Below the pieces are notes generated by a model. The model saw nothing but the letters and a program-made list of their open reading frames with translations, ran no database searches and was not told the origin of the DNA. Both the position numbers and the translations under genes were made by a program. From the NCBI GenBank assembly GCA_958295735.1, contig OY282369.1, forward strand, positions 914,161 through 978,160: 64,000 bases of DNA. Direction: 5' to 3'. This document shows positions 8,574 to 16,664 of this stretch, in pieces. This stretch comes from an uncultured Candidatus Cenarchaeum sp. (GTDB lineage Archaea > Thermoproteota > Nitrososphaeria > Nitrososphaerales > Nitrosopumilaceae). Within the stretch, counting starts at the first letter, position 1, and each line of letters starts with the position of its first letter.

Positions 8574-8663
8574 CCGCCCGCCCGCGCGGCGGGCCCGGCT
8601 TTTTTCTGCCCGGCCGCCGCCGCATCCCATACGGTTAAGTTGGGCCTGCCGGGGGGGCCGGCG

Positions 8664-9815
8664 ATGGTGAAAAAGTACGAGGCCAGGATAAGGCAGGTGC
8701 TCAGGGAGATCCCGCTGGCCCACGTCGCCGTGTGGAAGGAGGCGCAGGCCAGGAAGCTTGACCGCTCCCGCGTGAAGGACATCGCCAAGTCGATCAGGAG
8801 CGAGGGGTTGCAGAACCCGCCCGTGCTCCAAAAGCACTCAAAGGACCGCTACCTCCTGATATCGGGGCACCACCGGCTGGCCGCCCTCCGGTCGCTCGGC
8901 GCCAAAAAGGCAAAGTTCCTCGTCATCACAAAGGACACCGCGTACACCCTGGAGGACGCAAAGGCCGCCTCGGTGGCCGAGAACCTCCACAGGGTGCAGA
9001 TGAGGACGTCCGAGCTGGCGGCCGCCTGCGTGTTCCTGGCAGGGCAGGTCGGCAAGGTGCAGGCGGCGAGGATGCTCGGCATGACGCCGCCGACGTTCAG
9101 GAAGTACCACGGCTTTGCCGGCGTGCCGGACCGCCTCAAGGAGCTCGTCCCCGAGGAGCTCTCGCGCGACGAGGCCACCGCGCTGTACCAGATCATACCC
9201 GGCGCCTCGAAGGCCCTCAGGGTGGTAAGCGACATGGAGGGGCTGGACAAGCGGTCGAGAAAGCTGTACTTGGCGGCGCTTGCCAAGAGCCCAAAGTCCG
9301 GCCGCGACGCCATACTCGGGAGGATCCGCAAGGCGAGCCGCGCCAAGAAAAAGTTCACCGTCCGCCTGGCCCAGTCGAGCGCCGCCAAGCTCGCGAGGAT
9401 GGCGGAGGAGGGCCGCGCCGACGAGGCGCGGCTGATCGCCCGCATAGTGGGCGAGTACCTCAGGAGCAGCGGCGCGCGGGCGGCGCCGGGCCGCGGCGCC
9501 GGCGGCAGGCGGGCCGCCCCGGCCGCCAAAGGCAGGAAGCGGGCCGCCCCGGCCGCCAAAGGCAGGAAGCGGGCCGCCCCGGCCGCCAAAGGCAGGAAGC
9601 GGGCCGCCCCGGCCGCCAAAGGCAGGAAGCGGGCCGCCCCGGCCGCCAAAGGCAGGAAGCGGGCCGCCCCGGCCGCCAAAGGCAGGAAGCGGGCCGCCCC
9701 GGCCGCCAAAGGCAGGAAGCGGGCCGCCCCGGCCGCCAAAGGCAGGAAGCGGGCCGCCCCGGCCGCCAAAGGCAGGAAGCGGGCCGCCCCGGCCGCCAAA
9801 GGCGGCCGCGGATAG
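8664..9815 (+). CDS. ParB/Srx-domain DNA-binding-like protein with basic repeat tail
   Basis: 383 residues. The N-terminal half is a ParB N-terminal (ParB/sulfiredoxin) domain: IPLAHVAVWKEAQARKLD, then IRSEGLQNPPVLQK, ISGHHRLAALRSLGA (the GxHR nucleotide-binding box, about residue 70) and VAENLHRVQM. A helix-turn-helix-like segment follows (VQAARMLGMTPPTFRKYHGF, about residues 135-155). The last about 100 residues are a lysine/alanine-rich tail made of ten near-identical decapeptides RAAPAAKGRK, reminiscent of histone-H1-like tails. ATG 8664 was preferred over the upstream TTG 8640, because the TATA-like GGTTAAGTT (8633-8641) would leave a leaderless start there. No ParA neighbour, so a role in chromosome partition is not implied; solo ParB-domain proteins also occur in accessory regions. 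Confidence 0.75.
   Translation: MVKKYEARIRQVLREIPLAHVAVWKEAQARKLDRSRVKDIAKSIRSEGLQNPPVLQKHSKDRYLLISGHHRLAALRSLGAKKAKFLVITKDTAYTLEDAKAASVAENLHRVQMRTSELAAACVFLAGQVGKVQAARMLGMTPPTFRKYHGFAGVPDRLKELVPEELSRDEATALYQIIPGASKALRVVSDMEGLDKRSRKLYLAALAKSPKSGRDAILGRIRKASRAKKKFTVRLAQSSAAKLARMAEEGRADEARLIARIVGEYLRSSGARAAPGRGAGGRRAAPAAKGRKRAAPAAKGRKRAAPAAKGRKRAAPAAKGRKRAAPAAKGRKRAAPAAKGRKRAAPAAKGRKRAAPAAKGRKRAAPAAKGRKRAAPAAKGGRG
9511..9803. repeat. 30-bp tandem repeat, about 10 copies, coding for a Lys/Ala tail
   Basis: Unit GGGCCGCCCCGGCCGCCAAA plus GGCAGGAAGC, repeated without visible change from 9511 to 9780 with a last partial unit. Each unit adds one RAAPAAKGRK decapeptide to the ParB-like protein, so copy number changes keep the frame. 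Confidence 0.95.
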
Positions 9816-9936
9816 CGCCGGCGCCAGCCGATCTCTCCCTCCCCCCCCCATTTCCCGCGGCGGGCCGCCCGCCTGCGGAATGGGCGGGCCGCGCCTGCGG
9901 CATCAAAATGTTATATTCGTAGATCGTGGACACAAG

Positions 9937-10995
9937 ATGGGCATGTACAAGTACACGGCCGACGGGGTTAGGGAGCTCATCGCATCCGGCATATGCGAGC
10001 CGTCGCGCCTGCGGCACATACTGTATGCCATGGAGAGCGGGAAGATGGTCTACAACTCCGACCTGCTCTACCTGGACAGGATGAACGAGAAGCTCGCCGA
10101 AAAGATAAGCCGCCTGCGGATGGAGAACAGGAAGATCGACCGCGTTCTGCAACGGGAGTCGCCGCGCAGTCCGTGGCAGGACGAGTCGGCCCCCGGCGCG
10201 GGACACGGTGCCGGGCCCGGCCCGGCCCCCGCCCGCCAGTCGGCCCCGGCCCCGGCCCCCGCCCCGGCCCGCCAGTCGGCCCCGGCCCCGGCCCCCGCCC
10301 CGGCCCGCCGAGTAGCCACGGCCCCGGCCCCCGCCCCGGCCCGCCGAGTAGCCACGGCCCCGGCCCCCGCCCCGGCCCGCCGAGTAGCCACGGCCCCGGC
10401 CCCCGCCCCGGCCCGCCGAGTAGCCACGGCCCCGGCCCCGGCTCCGGCCCGCGAGGCGGCCCCGGCTCCGGCCCGCGAGGCGGCCCCGGCCCCGGCTCCG
10501 GCCCGCGAGGCGGCCCCGGCTCCGGCCCGCGAGGCGGCCCCGGCTCCGGCCCGCGAGGCGGCCCCGGCTCCGGCTCCGGCCCCTGCCCGCCAGACGGCCC
10601 CGGCTCCGGCCCGCGAGGCGGCCCCGGCTCCGGCTCCCGCTCCGGCCCGCGAGGCGGCCCCGGCTCCCGCTCCGGCCCGCCAGACGGCCCCGGCTCCCGC
10701 TCCCGCCGCGGCTCCCGCTCCCGCCGCGGCTCCCGCTCCCGCCGCGGCTCCCGCTCCCGCCGCGGCTCCCGCCCCCGAGGCGGCCCCCGCCCCCGAGGCG
10801 GCCCCCGCCCCGGCCCCGGCGCATTCCGGGCCGCCCCGGCCCCGCGCGCTCATAGACGAGGACGGCATCAACGACCTCCTGGAGGAGCGCGCGGTGAAGA
10901 AGAGGCGCGACGAGAGGGTCCTGCTGGCCGACGAGGCCGCGCGCCGCGGGGCGGACGGATCAGCCGCGGGGCGGCGCGGGATCCCCCGGGGGTAG
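9937..10995 (+). CDS. Thaumarchaeal-type coiled-coil protein with Ala/Pro repeat linker
   Basis: 352 residues from ATG 9937, which is 26 nt from TATA-like TTATATT (9911-9917). The N-terminal about 75 residues are a compact helical domain ending in a coiled coil (YLDRMNEKLAEKISRLRMENRKID). From about residue 95 to 300 the protein is a low-complexity chain of (AP)n interrupted by ARQ, ARR and ARE triplets, and the C-terminal about 45 residues are charged (ALIDEDGINDLLEERAVKKRRDERVLLADEAARR). The two ordered ends joined by a long Ala/Pro spacer suggest a linker or scaffold protein; no family function is recognised. The last 36 bp overlap the 3' end of trm56 on the other strand. Confidence 0.75.
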   Translation: MGMYKYTADGVRELIASGICEPSRLRHILYAMESGKMVYNSDLLYLDRMNEKLAEKISRLRMENRKIDRVLQRESPRSPWQDESAPGAGHGAGPGPAPARQSAPAPAPAPARQSAPAPAPAPARRVATAPAPAPARRVATAPAPAPARRVATAPAPAPARRVATAPAPAPAREAAPAPAREAAPAPAPAREAAPAPAREAAPAPAREAAPAPAPAPARQTAPAPAREAAPAPAPAPAREAAPAPAPARQTAPAPAPAAAPAPAAAPAPAAAPAPAAAPAPEAAPAPEAAPAPAPAHSGPPRPRALIDEDGINDLLEERAVKKRRDERVLLADEAARRGADGSAAGRRGIPRG

Positions 10996-11535
10996 CGGCG
11001 CGGCCGGCCCCCCGGGATCCGGCCCGCCCGCATCCACCACCCGCTTGCCGCGCTCCTGGGGCACTATGGCGCGCCTGGCCCCGGCGTATTCCGCCGAGAA
11101 CTGGGCGCCCTCCTGGATCCTGTCCAGCAGGACGGCCAGCGCGGCCACCTCCGAGTGCGGCTGGGCGCCCACGGAGACGTTCCAGTGGGCCATGCCGTAC
11201 ACCTCCCGCGGGACCTTTTCGGCGCCCACCACCACCAGCAGGTCCCTCTCCTCGCGCAGCCTGCCGGCAGCGCGGTTCACGGGCTCCCCGTACATCGTGA
11301 GGTGCACGATGCGCGAGCCCTCCGCCTTCTTTTTCAGCAGGAGCGGCCTCCACCCGTCGATCACCCGCACCTCAAAGCTCCCGCCCCACGACCTGTTGAC
11401 CCGCTCGACGGTCCCCCTTATCTCCGGGTTCACCTCGTCCATGAATATGCGGGCCGCGCCGAACGCCCTGGCCACCAGCGCCACGTGGGTGGTCACCCTG
11501 TCGTCCCTCACCGCCCTCTGCCCCATGCGGAGCAC
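10960..11535 (-). CDS. trm56: tRNA (cytidine(56)-2'-O)-methyltransferase aTrm56
   Basis: Archaeal SPOUT-fold enzyme that 2'-O-methylates C56 in the T-loop of tRNA. 191 residues; the N-terminal RMGQRAVRDDRVTTHVALVARAFGA is the family signature, followed by WGGSFEVRVI, SRIVHLTMYGE, DLLVVVGAEKVPREVYGMAHWNVSVG (the SPOUT knot and SAM loop) and PHSEVAALAVLLDRI. GTG 11535 is the only usable start because an in-frame stop lies shortly upstream, inside the hflX end. Last gene of a phoU-hflX-trm56 operon. Its Pro/Gly-rich C-terminus overlaps the opposite gene by 36 bp. Confidence 0.93.
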   Translation of the reverse strand: MLRMGQRAVRDDRVTTHVALVARAFGAARIFMDEVNPEIRGTVERVNRSWGGSFEVRVIDGWRPLLLKKKAEGSRIVHLTMYGEPVNRAAGRLREERDLLVVVGAEKVPREVYGMAHWNVSVGAQPHSEVAALAVLLDRIQEGAQFSAEYAGARRAIVPQERGKRVVDAGGPDPGGPAAPLPPGDPAPPRG

Positions 11536-11553
11536 CTCGATGGCCGCGCCGGC

Positions 11554-12654
11554 TCACCGCCGCCGCCAGGCGCCCGCCGGGGAGGCCCCGCCCTGCGCCT
11601 CCGCGACGTCCCTGGCCAGCCCCATCAGCTTTTCCACGTTGTGGCCGCTCGCGGCCGAGACGGCGATGCATTTCTTCTCCCCCGCCAGCCCGAGGAGCCC
11701 CGCCTTGGCGTCCACCTCGCCGGGGCCGGCCAGGTCGGCCTTGTTCAGCGCGAAGACGGTGCGCTCGGGGGGGGCGCCGAGCTCGGCCAGCGTCCTCATG
11801 CAGCTCTTGAACTTCTTCTCCAGCTCGGCCGGCGGGTCGCTCGCGTCTATCACCAGGAGTATGGCGTCCGCGTGCAGCAGCTCCTCCAGCGTGGACCGGA
11901 ACGCCTCTATCATGTACGCCGGGAGCTTGCTGATGAACCCCACCGTGTCGGACAGCAGGTACGGCTCGCCCCCGGCCGCGACCCTCCGGGTGGTGGTGGA
12001 CAGCGTGGTGAACAGCCCGGGCGCGCGCTCCTTGCTCTCGCCGGCGAGCCGGTTGAACAGGGTGGTCTTGCCGGCGGACGTGTAGCCGGCCAGCGACATG
12101 GTGCCGAACCCTGCCCGCCGCCGCCCCGCCCTGTGCAGCGCCCTCTGCCTCCGCGCCTTCGCGAGCTTGGCCCTGGCCGCGTTCATCCGCCCCCGGATGT
12201 CGTTGTGGTACACGTCCACCTCGAACTTTCCTATCCCCATGAACCCCGGCTGCTCCCCCATCCTGGCCAGCCTGACCCTCTCCCGGGCCCTGGACATCTC
12301 GTACCTCAGCTGGGCCAGCCTCACCTGCAGCTTGGACTCGGCGCTGGAGGCCCTGCCCTCGAATATCTCCAGTATGAGCGCCTCCCTGTCCAGCACGGTG
12401 AGATGCAGCCGGGACGCCAGGTTGTAGTTCTGGCTCGGCTTCAGCACCTCGTCGTACACCACGACGTCGGGGCCGGACTCCTCGGCCAGCTTTTCCAGCC
12501 GGGCCACGGCCTCCTCGCCCACGCCGTACTTGGGCCTCCCGAGGAACCTGCACGCCACCACGTGGGCCACGCGGTACCCGGCCGCATCGCACAGGGCGGC
12601 GGCCTCGGCCACGGCGTCCTCCCTGTCGTACGAGACGAGTATGGCGGTCCTCAT
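11554..12654 (-). CDS. hflX: Ribosome-associated GTPase HflX
   Basis: 366 residues. N-terminal nucleotide-binding-like HflX domain (about 1-175, ending in a helical coiled coil with [23 protein letters not shown]) and a C-terminal G domain: [14 protein letters not shown] (G1), ATTTT-like LSTTTRRV switch, [10 protein letters not shown] (G3), NKAD (G4) and SAASGHN (G5). HflX binds the large ribosomal subunit and rescues or splits stalled ribosomes. The gene lies 15 nt downstream of phoU and 18 nt upstream of trm56, so cotranscription is likely. Confidence 0.93.
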   Translation of the reverse strand: MRTAILVSYDREDAVAEAAALCDAAGYRVAHVVACRFLGRPKYGVGEEAVARLEKLAEESGPDVVVYDEVLKPSQNYNLASRLHLTVLDREALILEIFEGRASSAESKLQVRLAQLRYEMSRARERVRLARMGEQPGFMGIGKFEVDVYHNDIRGRMNAARAKLAKARRQRALHRAGRRRAGFGTMSLAGYTSAGKTTLFNRLAGESKERAPGLFTTLSTTTRRVAAGGEPYLLSDTVGFISKLPAYMIEAFRSTLEELLHADAILLVIDASDPPAELEKKFKSCMRTLAELGAPPERTVFALNKADLAGPGEVDAKAGLLGLAGEKKCIAVSAASGHNVEKLMGLARDVAEAQGGASPAGAWRRR

Positions 12655-12669
12655 GCGGCGCCCCCGCGC

Positions 12670-13713
12670 CTAGCCCTTCTTGAGGGCCTTTTCTATGGTC
12701 ATGTTCAGGACTATCTCGGCTATGTCGCTGGCGTATTCCGCTATGCGGCGCACGCCCTCGGTGGTGCGCCGCACGCGGTACACCTCCAGCGGGTCGCCCA
12801 GGCGGTTGGACGCCTCCACGACGGCCCGCTCGTACCCGGAGACGCCGGCCGCCCTGCGTATGGTCTCCTCCGCCTGCGCGTAGTCCCCCTTGAACATGGC
12901 CAGGCACGCGTCGTCCAGCACCGACACCGAAAAGCTGCACATCTCGCCTATCCTGCCCCGCACCTCCCCCCCGAACCCCCGGCCGCACTCCAGCAGGTCC
13001 TGCGCTATGAGGGCCGCGTGGTCGCCCGTCCGCTCTATGTTCTTCACGACCAGCCTGTACCCGAGGCAGCTCCTGGCGCTGCCCAGCCCCATCTCCTTGA
13101 GCATGTGCTCGTTCTCGATGGCCGTCTTGAGCTGGCGTATTATGTAAAAGCCGAACCGGTCCACCTCGTCGTCCGTGCTGATGACCTCCCTCGCCAAATC
13201 GCGGTCCCCCTCGCCGGCCGCCCGCACGGCGTCGGCCAGCATCGACTTGGCCAGGTGGATCATCCGCTTGAACGCCCCGTCCACGGTGAGCTCGCGCTGC
13301 TGCACCATCACCCGGACGGTCATGCCGCCGCCCGAGTCCTCTATTATCTCCGCGCCCATGAGCATCCGCTTCACGGCGTGCTTCACGGCCGTGCGCTGGC
13401 CCGGGCCGAGCCGCCTCGACCTCGGCCGCACGTGTATGGTCCCGTAGCCGAGGAAGTACAGCGAGATGAGCTTGCGCACCGTCGACGCGGTCTCCTCGTC
13501 GGCCCCTATCTCGATGGTGGCGTCCTCCTTCTTGGGGCCCTCGGCCCGCAGCCGCGGCGGGTACAGCTGCAGCGCCCCGGCCCCCTGGCGCGCCATCCTT
13601 ACCTGGTCGCCCCTCTTCAGGCCCAGGTCGGTCACCCACTTTTTCGGCAGGGACACGATGTACGACGACTTGCCGGTGAACTGGATCTTCCTCGTCTCCT
13701 CCTTTTCGGGCAC
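12670..13713 (-). CDS. phoU: AbrB-PhoU phosphate-uptake-type regulator
   Basis: 347 residues. An N-terminal SpoVT/AbrB-like DNA-binding fold (KIQFTGKSSYIVSLPKKWVTDLGLKRGDQVRM, residues about 8-40) is followed by two PhoU helical bundles (about 95-200 and 215-340) with acidic metal-binding patches (TDDEVDRFGFYIIRQL, ERTGDHAALIAQDLLE, RIAEYASDIAEIVLNM). Archaeal AbrB-PhoU proteins are thought to control phosphate transport. GTG 13713 is 28 nt from a strong TATA box (ACTATATAGT, 13736-13745), which selects this start. First gene of the phoU-hflX-trm56 operon. No Pst genes are nearby. Confidence 0.9.
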   Translation of the reverse strand: MPEKEETRKIQFTGKSSYIVSLPKKWVTDLGLKRGDQVRMARQGAGALQLYPPRLRAEGPKKEDATIEIGADEETASTVRKLISLYFLGYGTIHVRPRSRRLGPGQRTAVKHAVKRMLMGAEIIEDSGGGMTVRVMVQQRELTVDGAFKRMIHLAKSMLADAVRAAGEGDRDLAREVISTDDEVDRFGFYIIRQLKTAIENEHMLKEMGLGSARSCLGYRLVVKNIERTGDHAALIAQDLLECGRGFGGEVRGRIGEMCSFSVSVLDDACLAMFKGDYAQAEETIRRAAGVSGYERAVVEASNRLGDPLEVYRVRRTTEGVRRIAEYASDIAEIVLNMTIEKALKKG

Positions 13714-13885
13714 GCCCCGCGCGGGGGCGCCCGCACTATATAGTTTGGGCAGGGCGGGGCCCGGCGCCCTCCGCTCCCGGGGGCGGGGCGGCGGGCCAGC
13801 CCGGGCAGGCCGCGCCCGGCAGCGGCGGGCCGCCCCCCGGCCCCGCGCCCGGATCGCGGCGGGCCGGCCCGCGCGGGGCGCGGGT

Positions 13886-14169
13886 GCAGACTTGCGTCCA
13901 TTGCGATCTGGGCGCGGGATCGGGGGGCGGTTGCCGTTGCTAGGAGCGGTTTCGGTTTGGACGCAAGCCCACACACCGCGGGTGCAGACTTGCGTCCATT
14001 GCGATCTGGGCGCGGGATCGGGGGGCGGTTGCCGTTGCTAGGAACGGTTTCGGTTTGGACGCAAGCCCACACACCGCGGGTGCAGACTTGCGTCCATTGC
14101 GATCTAGGCGTGGGATCGCGGAGCGGATTGTTGCCGCTGGGCGTGGTTCCGGTTTGGACGCAAGTCTGC
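13886..14169. repeat. Palindromic-ended interspersed elements, copies B, C, D in 98-bp tandem
   Basis: Three copies at 13886-13975, 13984-14073 and 14082-14169, repeated at exactly 98 bp. Each starts GCAGACTTGCGTCCATTGCG. Copy D ends GGACGCAAGTCTGC, a perfect inverse of its start (14-bp terminal inverted repeat); B and C end GGACGCAAGCCCAC. B and C are almost identical; D differs at several core positions and is closest to a complete element. The right end of D is 19 bp upstream of the TATA-like AATCATAA (14189-14196) of the GHKL gene. No coding sequence inside. Confidence 0.93.
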
Positions 14170-14226
14170 ACACCGCGGACTCGGGAAGAATCATAAGCGG
14201 CGGCGCGGGACGGCGCCCGAAGCGCA

Positions 14227-16203
14227 ATGGCGGACGAGCACGAGTACACCATGCAGGTGGGCCTCGACGCGCTCAAGCATCTGGGCATGAGCCTGTACAG
14301 CAGCATCCCCGCGGTCCTCGCCGAGGCGGTCGCCAACGCGTGGGATGCGGATGCGGAGCATGTCGAGATACGCACGGACTCGGGCAGGACGATCACCATA
14401 CAGGACGACGGCAGCGGGATGACCGTGGGCGACGCCAACGAGAAGTACCTGTGCGTCGGGTACGCGCGCCGGGAAAGGGGGGAGACGAGGACCGCCCGCC
14501 ACGGCAGGCCCGTGATGGGGCGCAAGGGGATAGGAAAACTGTCGCTGTTTTCCATAGCCAACACCGTCACGGTGCACAGCGTCAAGGACGGCGAGAGCCA
14601 CGGGTTCGAGATGAGGGTAAAGGACATCGAAAGCGCGCTGCGCGACAAGGCCCCCGCGTACCACCCCCCGAACGTCGGGGCGGCCGGCGACCTGGCAGCC
14701 GGGACGCGCATCACTTTAACGGACATCAAGCCGAGGACGTTCTACCCGAAATCGCTGAGGAAGAGGCTCGCGCGCAGGTTCAGCATCATCGGCGGCGCGC
14801 ACCGGTTCGAAGTCTCGCTCGACGGGACGCGCATCACCGCCGAAGACAGGAACTACCACGAAAAACTGCAGTACGTGTGGCTGTTCGGCGAGAACGGCCG
14901 CAGCGAGTTCTCCGGGTCGACGTCCAGGACGTTCCGCCTGGATCCCGAGGTCAAAGTGGACGGCATCACGGAGCGCGTAGGCGGCTGGATAGGGACCGTG
15001 GAAAAGCCGAGCCAGCTGGAGGACGACGCCGGCGGCGGGAGCTTCAACAGGATCGCCGTCCTGATCAGGGGAAAAATGGCCCAGGAGGACATGCCGGGCT
15101 CCTTCGAGGGGGGGGCGTACAGCAAGTACGTGGTCGGGGAAATATACGCGGACTTCCTGGACAGGGACGACATGCCGGACATCGCGACGACCGGCAGGCA
15201 GCTGATCGTCGAGGACGATCCAAGGTACGTGGCGCTGAAGGAAAAACTCCGGCGGGACGTCGAGGCCGTGAAGGTAAAGTGGACGGAGTCGAGGAACGAG
15301 GAGGGCGCCAGGGTGGCGCTGGAAATGCCGGCGATCCGCGAGTGGTTCGACGGCCTGCCCCCGCGCCACAGGAAGCCGGCAGAGAAGATATTCGGGCGCA
15401 TCAACGCGCTGGCGCTGCACAGCGACGACGAAAGGAGGCAGCTGTTCGTGAGCGGGATACTGGCGTTCGAGAACCTCAAATTCAGGGACATGCTGGACCG
15501 CCTGGACGACATCGACGTCAGCAACCTGGGGGTCCTGGCGGAGCTGTTCTCGCAGGTCGACGACCTGGAAGCCGACGCGTACTACCAGATCACCAAGAAC
15601 CGCCTGAGGGTGATAGAAAAATTCGGCGACCTGCGAGATCAGAACGCGAAGGAAAAACTAATACAAGAACACCTGTTCGATCACCTCTGGCTCCTGGATC
15701 CCTCCTGGGAGAGGGTCGCCGCCACGGAAGCCATGGAATCCGGAATGAAAAAGGCGCTGGACGCCGTGTTCGAGGGGCTCGACGACGAGGAGAAGCGCGC
15801 CAGGCTGGACATCCAGTACAGGACGACCGGGAACAAGCACGTCATAATAGAACTGAAGCGCCCGGAAGCGAGCGCGAGCGTGACGGAATCGCTGTTGCCC
15901 CAGATCCACAAATACAGGAACGCGGCGACCAAAGTTCTCAGGGAATCCGGCAGGAAAGAGTCCGTCGAAACCGTCTGCGTGCTCGGCAGGCATCCGAAAA
16001 GCTGGGAAAATTCGGAGATACGCGAGGCCGAGGAGGCCTTGCTCGGCGCAATCGGGGCGCGAATAGTGCTGTACGATCAGCTGATCGAGAACGCCCAAAA
16101 GGCGTACGCCGACTATGTCGAAAAGCACAAGGAGATCACGAGGCTGGCGACGCTGATCGGCAGGATATCCAGCGCCGACAGGGGCGCGCTGAGCCCGTCG
16201 TGA
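14227..16203 (+). CDS. GHKL (HSP90/MutL-fold) ATPase with C-terminal PD-(D/E)XK-like nuclease motif
   Basis: 658 residues. The N-terminal GHKL ATPase is clear: N-box EAVANAWDADA (E33, N37), DDGSGM (60-65) and GRKGIGKLSLF (98-108), followed by the long second domain with conserved basic patch as in MutL/MORC-like proteins. The C-terminal part has the shape of a PD-(D/E)XK nuclease: LDIQYRTTGNKHVIIELKRP with D528, E542 and K544, then QIHKY with Q559 and Y563. GHKL ATPases fused or linked to nucleases are known from prokaryotic restriction-like and MORC-type defence systems; DNA cleavage here is inference. Repeat copy D lies just upstream. The codon pattern (more A-ending Lys/Glu codons) is less GC-extreme than neighbours, which hints at transfer. 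Confidence 0.8.
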   Translation: MADEHEYTMQVGLDALKHLGMSLYSSIPAVLAEAVANAWDADAEHVEIRTDSGRTITIQDDGSGMTVGDANEKYLCVGYARRERGETRTARHGRPVMGRKGIGKLSLFSIANTVTVHSVKDGESHGFEMRVKDIESALRDKAPAYHPPNVGAAGDLAAGTRITLTDIKPRTFYPKSLRKRLARRFSIIGGAHRFEVSLDGTRITAEDRNYHEKLQYVWLFGENGRSEFSGSTSRTFRLDPEVKVDGITERVGGWIGTVEKPSQLEDDAGGGSFNRIAVLIRGKMAQEDMPGSFEGGAYSKYVVGEIYADFLDRDDMPDIATTGRQLIVEDDPRYVALKEKLRRDVEAVKVKWTESRNEEGARVALEMPAIREWFDGLPPRHRKPAEKIFGRINALALHSDDERRQLFVSGILAFENLKFRDMLDRLDDIDVSNLGVLAELFSQVDDLEADAYYQITKNRLRVIEKFGDLRDQNAKEKLIQEHLFDHLWLLDPSWERVAATEAMESGMKKALDAVFEGLDDEEKRARLDIQYRTTGNKHVIIELKRPEASASVTESLLPQIHKYRNAATKVLRESGRKESVETVCVLGRHPKSWENSEIREAEEALLGAIGARIVLYDQLIENAQKAYADYVEKHKEITRLATLIGRISSADRGALSPS

Positions 16204-16526
16204 GCGGGACGGCATCGGGGCGCGGCGGCCGAAAAAATCCCTGAAAGCCGGGAAGCGGGGGGCCGGCCGCCCCCGCCGGGCGCGCGATCCCGCGCCCGGA
16301 CAGGCCCGGCCGCCCTCCCGCCGGGCGCCCCCGTGCCGGGACGCGCGAAGCCGGGCGCGCGCCCCGCGGCCGCGGGGCCGCCCCCGCCTTGCCCGTCCGG
16401 CGGAGCGCCGCGCCGCGGGGCGCGCCCTGGCGCGGCCTCCGCCCCGAAGGGCATCGGGGCCCGCCGCGGCGGCCGGCGGCCTTCCCTGCGGGCTGGCAAA
16501 GGACGTGGGAGCGGACCCGGCCGCGC
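16204..16526. other. Gene-free GC-rich spacer
   Basis: About 320 bp after the GHKL gene. It is nearly all G and C, with several short GC inverted repeats (GGCCGCCC and GGGCGGCC types) but no AT patch, no codon-like region and no RNA gene that I can recognise. The run GGCCGAAAAAATCCCTGAAAG (16228-16248) just after the stop may take part in termination. Confidence 0.5.
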
Positions 16527-16614
16527 GTAGACTTGCGTCCAAGCCGAAACCGCGCCTAGCGGCAACAAACCACCCCCCGACTCCGCGCCCAGATCACAAT
16601 GGACGCAAGTCTAC
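16527..16614. repeat. Palindromic-ended interspersed element, copy E (inverted orientation)
   Basis: An 88-bp copy with a perfect 14-bp terminal inverted repeat (GTAGACTTGCGTCC at 16527-16540, GGACGCAAGTCTAC at 16601-16614). Orientation is opposite to copies A-D. The right end is 16 bp upstream of the TATA-like ATACTATTT (16631-16639) of the PUA gene. Confidence 0.93.
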
Positions 16615-16664
16615 ACGGGCGCGGCGGCGCATACTATTTGTACGCCGCGCCGCGCCGCGCCGGG

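Noticed and set aside
8664-9815. Plasmid partition ParB or replicon origin
   Set aside because: No ParA, no parS-like repeat and no replication gene nearby; the surrounding genes are chromosomal.
10200-10840. Alternative frames of the Ala/Pro repeat as separate genes (for example Gly/Arg-rich minus-strand frame)
   Set aside because: The plus-strand frame joins two ordered, charged protein ends and has a well-placed TATA box; the others do not.
11155-13743. 862-codon plus-strand frame opposite trm56, hflX and phoU
   Set aside because: Composition is Arg/Pro/His/Leu/Gly without any domain, a shadow of the three convincing minus-strand genes.
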